This document shows positions 55,657-64,000 of a DNA stretch of 64,000 nucleotides, piece after piece; position 1 is the stretch's first letter, and every line of letters begins with the position of its first letter. The notes below the pieces were generated by a model. It saw only the letters and a list, made by a program, of their open reading frames with translations. It searched no databases and was not told the DNA's origin. Origin of the DNA: Codonopsis lanceolata (lineage: Eukaryota > Streptophyta > Magnoliopsida > Asterales > Campanulaceae); contig CM028377.1 in assembly GCA_013146195.2 (NCBI GenBank), positions 106,246,094-106,310,093 of the forward strand, written 5' to 3'. Made by a program: the position numbers and the translations under genes.

Positions 55657-58437
55657 TTGAAAATTCAGTTGCAAGAACTTTTAGAGATTGGCTTCATTAA
55701 ACCGAGTGTGTCGCCTTGGGGCGGACCGGTCTTATTTGTGAGGAAGAAAGATGGGAGTTTGCGGTTATGCATAGATTATCGGGAATTGAATAAGGTGACC
55801 ATTAAGAATAAATATCCACTACCCCATATTGATGATCTTTTTGACCAATTGCAAGGGTCGATTGTGTATTCTAAGCTTGATTTGAGATGGGGTTACTACC
55901 AATTGAAGGTTAGAGAGGAAGACATTCCAAAGACGGCTTTTCGCACTAGATATGGACACTTTGAGTTTGTAGTGATGCCGTTTGGGTTAACAAATGCACC
56001 AGTAGTGTTTATGGACTTGATGAACCGTGTCTTTCATAGCTATCTTGATTGTTTCGTGGTAGTCTTTATTGATGACATCTTAGTGTATTCGAAATCTCGG
56101 GAGGAGCATGAGAAACACTTGAGGATTGTCTTGTCTATTCTTCGGGAGAAACAACTTTATGCGAAGTTTAGCAAATGTGCTTTTTGGCTTGAGGAAGTAT
56201 CATTTTTGGGGCATATAGTTTCTAGCGCCGGGATAGCCGTTGATCCTTCTAAGGTTGAAGCGGTGATGAATTGGAAGAGACCTAGTTCGCCATTCGAGGT
56301 TCGGAGTTTCTTGGGTCTAGCGGGTTATTACCGGAGGTTTATTGAGGGATTTTCTCGGATTGTGACTCCTATGACTAGATTGACACAAAAGAATATGCCA
56401 TTTGTTTGGAGCGAGAAATGTGAGGCTAGTTTTCAAGAGCTTAAGAAGCGGTTGACGACGGCACCTATTTTGGCTTTGCCTAATGGAGGAGATAATTTTG
56501 TGATTTATAGCGATGCTTCTAAGGAAGGTTTGGGTTGTGTGCTGATGCAAAATGGAAGAGTTATCGCCTATGCGTCGAGGAAGTTGTCTATTCATGAGCA
56601 GAATTACCCGACACACGATTTAGAGTTGGCTGCGATTATTTTCGCGTTGCATAAATGGAAACACTACTTGTATGGGGCTAAGTTTGAGATTTTCACCGAC
56701 CACAAAAGCTTGAAGTATTTGTTTTCTCAAAAGGAGTTGAACATGAGGCAAAGAAGATGGATGGAGAAATTAAAGGATCATGATTGTACTATTTTGTATC
56801 ATCCGGGGAAGGCAAATGTAGTAGCGGATGCCTTGAGTAGGAAAGTTCACATGTCTTGTATGATGGTTAGAGAATGGAAGATGTTGGAAGATTTGCGAGA
56901 TTGGGGTCCTAGCATTTATGATAGAGGTGTAATTTTTGCAAATGTTCGTGCTACGCCAGTTTTATTTGGGAAAATTAAAGAAGCGCAAGGGAATGATCCG
57001 GAGTTGAAGAAAATTATTGATGGGTTGGCCGAGAATGTATCGCCTGATTTTGTGATTAATAGTGAGGGTACTTTGACATTTCGAGGTAGAATTTGTGTTC
57101 CTGCTAATAATGAATTGAAGAGGCTAGTTCTTGATGAGGCTCATAAAACGAGGTATACCATTCACCCGGGGAGCACAAAGATGTATTTGGATTTGAAAAG
57201 ACAATTTTGGTGGAAAGGCATGAAGAGGGAAATTGCGGAGTATGTATCGAAGTGTTTGACTTGCCAACAGGTTAAGGCTGAACATCAAAGGCCTGCGGGA
57301 TTTCTACAACCACTTGAGATTCCTGAATGGAAATGGGAGTTTATTACTATGGATTTTGTGATGGGGTTACCGCGCACGCGGAGAGGATTTAATGCAGTTT
57401 GGGTTATAGTTGATCGATTGACTAAGTCTGCACACTTTATTCCGATTGCGATCACTTATTCATTGACTCAGTTGGCAGCCTTGTACATTCAGGAGATCGT
57501 GAGACTTCATGGCGTACCTGTTAGTATTGTGTCCGATAGAGATCCGAGGTTTACATCTAGATTTTGGAGATCGTTGCAGGAGGCTTTGGGAACGGATTTG
57601 AAATTCAGTACAACTTTTCATCCACAAACAGATGATCAGTCCGAGCGATTGATTCAGATTTTGGAGGACATGCTTCGAGCTTGTGCCGTGGATTTTAAAG
57701 GAAGCTGGGATTCTCACTTACCTTTAGCCGAGTTTGCGTATAATAACAGCTATCAGTCGAGTATTAAGATGGCGCCGTATGAAGCATTGTATGGGCGTAA
57801 GTGTAGATCACCAATTTGTTGGGACGAAGTTGGAGAGGCAAAACTTTGGGGTTCCGAGTTAGTGCAACAGTCGGTAGAGAGCGTGAAGTTGATTAGAGAT
57901 AGATTGTGCACCGCTCAAAGTCGACAAAAGAGTTACGCGGATAATCGTAGACGGGATCTTGAGTTCCAAGTGGGAGACTACGTATTCTTGAAGGTGTCAC
58001 CAAGAAGGGGTACGAAGAGATTCGGCAAGAAAGGGAAGCTTACACCGAGGTACATTGGCCCATTTGAGATTCTTGAGAAAGTTGGATCTTTCGCTTATCG
58101 AGTTGCATTACCACCTTCACTTTCGGAGATTCATAATGTCTTCCATGTTTCCATGTTGCGGAAGTATTTGAAAGATGAGTCCCATGTACTTGAGTATGAG
58201 GAGATCACATTTGAGCCGGATATGTCTTATGTTGAAAAGCCCGTGAAGATTTTGGACACCAAAGAGCAAGTGCTACGAACCAAAAGAATTCCCTTAGTCA
58301 AAGTCATTTGGAGAAATCACAACATTGAGGAAGCGACTTGGGAAACGGAAGCGGAGATGCGCGAGAAGCATCCACATTTGTTTGATGAACTTGGTAAGAA
58401 TTTAGGGACTAAATTCCTAAAGGAGGGGAGAGTGTAA
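55657..58437 (+). CDS. Tekay-type pol: RT, RNase H, integrase, chromodomain
   Basis: A 926-codon open frame in which all domains survive. RT: D75 and FIDD at 137-140. RNase H: YSDAS at 284-288 and TDHKSLKYL near 347. Integrase zinc finger H496, H503, C533, C536. Catalytic D566, D627, E663, a D-D-35-E spacing. C-terminal chromodomain-like VKVIWRNHNIEEATWE at 881-896. The frame lacks its own protease and RT start because frameshifts at about 55575-55660 separate it from gag-pro; the first codon shown is not a natural start. The stop TAA lies in the first bases of the 3' LTR. Confidence 0.9.
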   Translation: MKIQLQELLEIGFIKPSVSPWGGPVLFVRKKDGSLRLCIDYRELNKVTIKNKYPLPHIDDLFDQLQGSIVYSKLDLRWGYYQLKVREEDIPKTAFRTRYGHFEFVVMPFGLTNAPVVFMDLMNRVFHSYLDCFVVVFIDDILVYSKSREEHEKHLRIVLSILREKQLYAKFSKCAFWLEEVSFLGHIVSSAGIAVDPSKVEAVMNWKRPSSPFEVRSFLGLAGYYRRFIEGFSRIVTPMTRLTQKNMPFVWSEKCEASFQELKKRLTTAPILALPNGGDNFVIYSDASKEGLGCVLMQNGRVIAYASRKLSIHEQNYPTHDLELAAIIFALHKWKHYLYGAKFEIFTDHKSLKYLFSQKELNMRQRRWMEKLKDHDCTILYHPGKANVVADALSRKVHMSCMMVREWKMLEDLRDWGPSIYDRGVIFANVRATPVLFGKIKEAQGNDPELKKIIDGLAENVSPDFVINSEGTLTFRGRICVPANNELKRLVLDEAHKTRYTIHPGSTKMYLDLKRQFWWKGMKREIAEYVSKCLTCQQVKAEHQRPAGFLQPLEIPEWKWEFITMDFVMGLPRTRRGFNAVWVIVDRLTKSAHFIPIAITYSLTQLAALYIQEIVRLHGVPVSIVSDRDPRFTSRFWRSLQEALGTDLKFSTTFHPQTDDQSERLIQILEDMLRACAVDFKGSWDSHLPLAEFAYNNSYQSSIKMAPYEALYGRKCRSPICWDEVGEAKLWGSELVQQSVESVKLIRDRLCTAQSRQKSYADNRRRDLEFQVGDYVFLKVSPRRGTKRFGKKGKLTPRYIGPFEILEKVGSFAYRVALPPSLSEIHNVFHVSMLRKYLKDESHVLEYEEITFEPDMSYVEKPVKILDTKEQVLRTKRIPLVKVIWRNHNIEEATWETEAEMREKHPHLFDELGKNLGTKFLKEGRV
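58419..58432 (+). promoter_or_regulatory. Polypurine tract
   Basis: AAAGGAGGGGAGAG directly before the 3' LTR; primer for plus-strand synthesis. It also codes the last residues of pol. Confidence 0.9.
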
Positions 58438-61099
58438 CACCCCGGATTCTTGCATGTGCATTGTGTGCTTGCCTTCATGTATTCTTGATGTTCATGAGCA
58501 TGTTTACTTAGTCTATATATGATTTAGAAACATTCATAAGTCATTCATGAAGCCCTTAGCATGTTTAGAATCATGTTTACATGCTTGTTTAATCGCCGGT
58601 TGAATTGCTTGTTAAGTTCTTCTTCTTTCCCTCCTTCGTTTAGATCGTTCGGGTGTTGTTTGAGGGTGCTTGTGATGAGCTTTAAACTCATTTTTGTTGG
58701 GGTTTGAAACCCCCTTGATTTGGCTAAGTGTTTGGGGGTCTTTTAGGTTGAGTTTTGAGCCATTTTGGTTATGCCGGGCTTGCCTTCGCAAGGTGGAATG
58801 ACCTTGCCCCCGCAAGGTAGACAGAAAATGAAGTGTTGAGCATCCAGGAGGGATGCGGTCGCAAGGGTAGGGGGACCATGCGACCGCAAGGTCCCCCGAG
58901 ACTGGTCTGCCCTGTTTCGATGTTTCTTGAATTCTACCCTTAAACCCCTATCCAAAACCCTTTCTAAACCCCACCTAAACCTCCCTAACCCTCCTTACTT
59001 ATGTCCTAACATCTCTAACAAGTTTTAAGAGTGGATTAAGAGGGCTTTAGTGATCAATTAAGCTACCAAAATCTGATTTTAAGAGACCACAATGTCATGA
59101 CACTTGTCCCACTAAGTTTCTAGCTCAATATACACCACATCTGCAGATTTTGACTCTCATTTCTCTCCCTCACTCTCCAAAAACGAGATTACTCTTCTCC
59201 AAGACTCTCCCATGGCTTCTTGAAGCATTCATATTGGTCTTCCCTCATCCCCTCTTCAATTGCTCAAGCCACCACCATAGAAGAGTAGAGCTTGAAGAGT
59301 AGATCATTTCCTGTCGAATAGTTTTCTTCCTTGCTTTCTTTGGTGTAGAATACAAGTAAGTTACTTCCTTTCATCTTTGTTTTAGTTCTCATTGACCCTA
59401 AGGAAACAAAGCTTATGATGATTGAGGTCAATGAGGACACATATATGCTTCCTATGCCTTCTTGTGTTTTGAAAGTATGAACTTGCTAGGAGCATGTATA
59501 GGAGGATTTTATGCTTAGTAAAAGTTGTAATACTCTTTCATCTTGTTTATTTAAGATTATGAACATGTTAGAAACATGTATTATATGTGTTGCTTGAAGA
59601 AGTGCTATATGAGAATGCCCTAATTTAAGCCGACATGATATGTTGTGAAGTTGTTATGTGTTCTATCCTCAAAATTGGAACCTATGATGAATATGAATCA
59701 CATTATAATGCCTTGATGAATTTATGACCTAGATGAGCTTAGTAATGGCCTAGGTTGAGTTATGAAGCACATAGCTTCAATTAACCGAAATTTGGAATTT
59801 TTAGTAAAGACTCAACGGAGTCGACTCCAGGGAAGATTTGAACATGTTAAACTCTAATTTCACTCCCTACGAAGTTTGGACATCGTTTGGTCGGGTTTAC
59901 TCAAGTCTAAGATGAGTCTAATTATGTGCATTTGAACCCGTTGTGATTATTTGGTTATGAGCAATTAATTGCCTTGACATGATTTATTGTAGAGATTAAT
60001 ACCCTACTTGGTCGGTCGAGTTCGCTCTTGTCGAATTCGATCATTATTTGGTCTTGACGAGTAAACATCTACTTGTGCATTGCATTAAGTCCAACTGTCA
60101 CTATTTGGTTTGATTTTTATGTCAGGGTAGGACGATGCATCGCCTTCACGAATTGAGAGATTCGTGCTCGCTATGGATCGCCGTACCTGGGACCTCACAC
60201 ACCCCTCCATTGTAGGCCGCAATGGGGAAGTAGCCCCTTTGCTGTAACAATACGTGCGTCACAGGCTGTTATTAGCCGGCGGAGTTCGGTATATCGATGC
60301 GAAGTCACGAGCATCGTAGTCACGATATTGGGTTAACAACTTTATTGCAGGAGCTACGAAGCGGCCGTGCCTATATCATATCCTACTTGTATGATTTATT
60401 TTCCGCACTTATGTGAATAATGTGCTAAGTGCTATATGAAGAACATGAGTCATAATTGTGATAAATGCCATGCTATATCATGAACATGCATTTTTAGTAA
60501 CTTACTAAGTTTTTCGACTTACCCTATTTGTTTGTTTTGTTTTCCTTAGATCCGAGCCGAGGAGACGGTTCACGCTAGATTCGCCATACCGCGTTTGGTT
60601 GCTAGCAAGCTAGAAGGTTGCTCTTTTGGAACTTTTGTAGTTAGACTTTTATTTTGGCAAGGACGTTGGGAAGCAAGTCACCTAGACTTGACTTTGGGGT
60701 TTTTGTTGTTGTAATATAACTTAATGACTTGATACTTATAATCTTTTGTATGCCGACTTATAGGTCGAGCTTGTTTATATGTTAATGGTTCACTACAGTT
60801 TCTTCCGCTAAAGCTCTTTAAAATATTATTGTTGTTGTTGTCTCCGGCATGTTGTGGCCGTTGAGGATATTATATGCATGTGTTAAAAATTGTAGGAGTA
60901 GTTGTTGGGTTCCGGCTGTAACGTCGCCGATGACTTGTTTATTTTTAAGTTATTTTCCGGCCAAGTGTAGCCGAGTTGTTGTTTGTATGCGATGTTGCGC
61001 CACATGAATTTTATAATCCTACTTTCGCATGCTTGTATCTTGCCTATTTGGACGGCACGACTCGGGATCTCGCATTGGGGTCCGGGTCGGGCTGTCACA
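58433..61099 (+). repeat. 3' LTR of the Tekay-type element
   Basis: 2667 bp, same termini as the 5' LTR. One 3-bp unit shorter in the 'ccttcttcttgtg' region. Confidence 0.95.
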
Positions 61100-64000
61100 C
61101 AGTTGCTCGATTACTATCAAGGCAATCGTTCAGTGGCCGATTATACAGAAGAATTTCTGTGATTGACAGCTCGGTGCAATATTTCAGAAGATGACGATCA
61201 ACATGTTGCTAGATACATTATGGGATTAAAACCTGAAATTCAGAAACCTATTGGTATCCAGGCCATTATGTCCCTAATAGATGCTCGAGAAATGGTAGCT
61301 CGAGCAGAGGCTCGTTTATCTCAACCACCACCATGATTTACCTATCATTGACAAACTCATTCAGATACTCAATAACCACACCCACCCATAGTTGCACAGC
61401 AGCGTCCACCTACATTTGCACCTGTTCGACTATCTGTGTCATTTGGTACTGAGGTCATACGTGGCCCATCTGTAAACCACCCAACAGACTCGAATAAATT
61501 ACCATCCTACCGGTAGACCAGTTAACCGTAACCCATACCAACATCCATAACCGATTAAATGCTACAAATGTAATCAGCTAGGTCACAAGTCTAATGAGTG
61601 TCATAGTCGCAGGCCAGTTCAAGTGGTTGATACCGCAATTGAGGATGCACAAGGAGACCTAGGTGATGAAGAGCAGAATTATGAAGTTGATGATGTCTGT
61701 GGTGACGAGCATGATGATCATGTGTTTGTTGTTCAGTGCACTTTTTGTTCGCCCAAACAAGAGAACCTAAGTCAGCGCATATGAATTTTTCAAGTAAAAT
61801 GTTGAGTGGGGAAAATGATTTGGAGCTTGATCATTAATAATTGTAGCAGTGAGAACTTGATTGCTCAAAAATTGGTTGACCAGTTACAACTCCCAACTGT
61901 ACCACACCCGACTTCGTATCAGATTGGTTAGATCCAGAAAGGTCCAAAATTACAGGTAAATCGTATTTGCAAGTCCCATTGGTCATGGGTAAGTTATATT
62001 CAGACGATGTCTTCTGCGATGTTATTTATATGGATGCATGTCAGATTTTATTGGGTCGTCCTTAGTAGTATGATGTCGATGATACTCACAAGGATTAAGA
62101 TATTGTTTGCATGTTCCAGTGGCAAGGCAAGAAGATTGTAATTGCACCGTTAAGTAGTCTGAAGTTACCTTCTAAAATGGAAGGGCATACATTCCTCTCG
62201 CTTTCTCTCTCTTTTTCTCTGAATCTACTAGTTTTTTTATGGCGGATGTGAAAGACAATGATGGTGCCTACGGTTTGGTTGTTAAACCTGATTATGGTGA
62301 ATCAGAGATTCCTGAAGTTGCTCATCAACTATTATCAGAATATCCACAGCTCACTGCAGAACCTTCTCAGCTACCTCCTTTGCGTGATATTCAGCATCAC
62401 ATTGACTTTAATACTGGTCCAAGATTACCCAACCTACCCCATTATCATCTTAATCTTGAGGAGGCCAAAATTCTATAAGAAAAGGTGGAGGATTTATGAC
62501 ATATTGTGTATGAACGTGAGAGTATGAGCTCGTGTGCAGTGCCTGCTTTGTTGGTGCCAAAGAAGGGTAACCAGTAACGTATGTGTGTGGATAGCCGAGC
62601 TATCAACCGTATGACTGTTTGATTTTTTGCAATATGAGATTTCCTATTCCCCAATTGGAGTATATGCTGGATCAGCTATCAGGTTCAATTGTCTACACCA
62701 AAATTGATTTGACGAGTCGTTATCATCAGATTCGTTTCCGCCATGGAGATGAATGGACGACTGCTTTCAAGACCAAATAGGGGTTATATGAATGGCTCGT
62801 GATGCCATCTGGCCTTTCTAATGCACCCAACACATTCATGTGACTTATGAATCATGTGCTTAAACCATTTCTCAATAAATTTGTTGTCGTTTACTTCAAT
62901 GATATTCTTATATAAAGCAAAAGTATATTGAGGAGGATGAGGGCCATCTTATACAAGTTATGATTTCTCTCTAAGACAATCAACTTTACATTAATTTAAA
63001 GAAATGTCATTTCATGGTAGATCGTGTTTTATTCTTGGGGTATGTGATCAGCAAGGATGGTGTTGAGGTTGATAAGCAGAAAATTCAGGCCATTGTTGAG
63101 TGGCCTACCCCCACCACCATCACTGAGGTACATAATTTTCATGGGTTGGCAACATTTTATTGGCATTTTATTTAGAATTTCATTAGCATTGTTGCACATA
63201 TCATGGACTGTCTAAAACAGTCTCGTCCTTTCGCATGGATCCCCGAGGCCACACGAGCTTTTGAGGAGATCAAACAAAAACTCATTTCAGCCCATGTACT
63301 TGCATTACCTAATCTTGACAAGGTATTTGAGGTGGAATGTGACACTTGTGGGATAGGTGTAGGAGGAGTTCTATCACAGGATGGTTGCCTCATTGCCTTT
63401 TTTAGTGAGAGATTCAATGAGTCACGCCAAAGTTGGCCTACTTATGATCAAGAACTTTTGACTGTTCTTCGTGCCTTTAAAAATTGGGAACATTATTTAC
63501 TGCCTAAAGAGTTTGTGTTATATTCTGATCATTAGTCATAAGTGCATTTTCAATTTCAGTGGGATCTTAAAAATAAAATACATGTTCGATGGGTAGTTTA
63601 CTTGATCAGTTCATTTATGTGATTAAGCACAAGTCAGGTGTATCTAATAGATTCGTTGATGCTTTAAGTCGGCGTGCAGCTCTTCTTGTCACTGTAAGCA
63701 ATGAGGTTATTGTGTTTGACTTTCTCCCTAAACTTTATATTGATGACCCAAATTTTGGAGGTATTGGTCCAAGCATCTTGCCAAGCAACCTACATAAGAC
63801 TTCTTGATTCAGGATGGTTATCTGTTTAAAGGGAATCGACCGTGTATTCCGTGGACTTCATTACGGGAAAAACTTATTCGTGAGCTTCATGCTGGAGGAC
63901 TTAGTGCTCATTTGGGTCGGGACAAAACCATTGGCCGACTTGAGGAGAGTTATTTTTGGCCCTAATTGAAAAATGGATACCGAGAGGATTGTGCGCAGAA
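61100..64000 (+). pseudogene. Old chromovirus gag-pol, continued past the window edge
   Basis: Gag resumes with QLLDYYQGNRSVADYTEEF (61100-61160), then RYIMGLKPEIQKPI. Zinc knuckle CYKCNQLGHKSNEC at about 61562-61605. Protease and RT (62640-62920) are riddled with stops; the catalytic motif reads YFNDIL, so the metal-binding Asp pair is altered. RNase H 63320-63535 (CDTCGIGVGGVLSQDG, LYSDH then a stop). HKSGVSNRFVDALSRR at 63616 and the integrase zinc-binding start (AHLGRDKTIGRL) at about 63905. Much older than the Tekay-type insert by decay. Confidence 0.85.

Larger units (their letters stand above)
51063..61099 (+). mobile_element. Full-length Tekay/Del-type chromovirus (Gypsy), 10.0 kb
   Basis: 5' LTR 51063-53732, 3' LTR 58433-61099, perfect 5-bp duplication CAGTT (51058-51062, 61100-61104), tRNA-iMet primer site and polypurine tract. 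Order gag-protease-RT-RNase H-integrase-chromodomain assigns it to chromoviruses; LTR length, the TGTAACACCCC start and the C-terminal domain suggest Tekay/Del. Coding is broken in gag and before RT. Confidence 0.95.

Noticed and set aside
1..64000. Plastid or mitochondrial origin of the tRNA-bearing sequence
   Set aside because: tRNA-Ile has AAU and tRNA-Arg has ACG with internal Pol III boxes and T-run terminators; spliceosomal introns and nuclear transposons surround them.

Overview
The window is plant nuclear DNA, most likely from a eudicot. Evidence: cytosolic plant-type tRNA genes, a four-exon 60S ribosomal protein gene with a telo-box/site II promoter, AT-rich intergenic sequence, and a dense stack of plant transposons (Tat/Ogre-like and chromovirus Gypsy elements, Mutator-like elements, hAT, Helitron, Stowaway-like MITEs). 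I cannot name the species. Only one host protein-coding gene is clearly supported (RPL35). Everything else that codes is transposon-derived or captured by a transposon.

Layout. 1-7061: a decayed Tat/Ogre-like retroelement with LTR end, tRNA-Arg-type primer site, repeated leader and gag-protease, but no RT or integrase. 7062-7889: the end of a Mutator-like element (MULE) carrying a small zf-GRF gene. 7890-17470: a tandem array of 17 units of about 405 bp, each holding tRNA-Ile(AAU) followed 13 nt later by tRNA-Arg(ACG), all on the minus strand. About a third of the genes look intact. A 2.9-kb F-box-carrying MULE (14135-17080) has split the last unit off. 17471-24811: AT-rich sequence with a PIF1-helicase Helitron fragment ending at 22937 and a single intact tRNA-Gly(GCC) at 23194-23264. 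24820-26019: a deleted hAT element with perfect 8-bp target duplication. 27853-30150 (minus): RPL35. 30394-32780: a 2.4-kb imperfect palindrome (foldback element) upstream of RPL35. 32864 onward: a minus-oriented Helitron 3' end inside a MITE. 34236-39862: a MuDR-type MULE with about 200-bp TIRs and 9-bp target duplication, holding a broken transposase and a convergent zf-GRF gene. 39872-49652: LTR fragments, a 2.0-kb solo LTR (44196-46213), a CG-rich 85-bp minisatellite (46850-48185), a 0.27-kb tandem duplication and a Stowaway-like end. 49653-64000: an old chromovirus (Gypsy) broken in gag by a Tat-like LTR fragment and then by a young 10.0-kb Tekay/Del-type chromovirus (51063-61099). The old element runs off the right edge.

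How parts relate. The tRNA array reads as repeated dicistronic Pol III units: the long T-run terminator lies only after tRNA-Arg, and no T-run separates Ile from Arg. The tRNA-Arg in the array has the same 3' end that the Tat/Ogre-like primer site in this window (TGGCGACTCT) would pair with. Two MULE lineages carry a zf-GRF gene reading inward from one TIR, the position mudrB holds in MuDR.

Limits: all alignments, divergence counts and stem checks were done by eye. Boundaries given without a target-site duplication are approximate.
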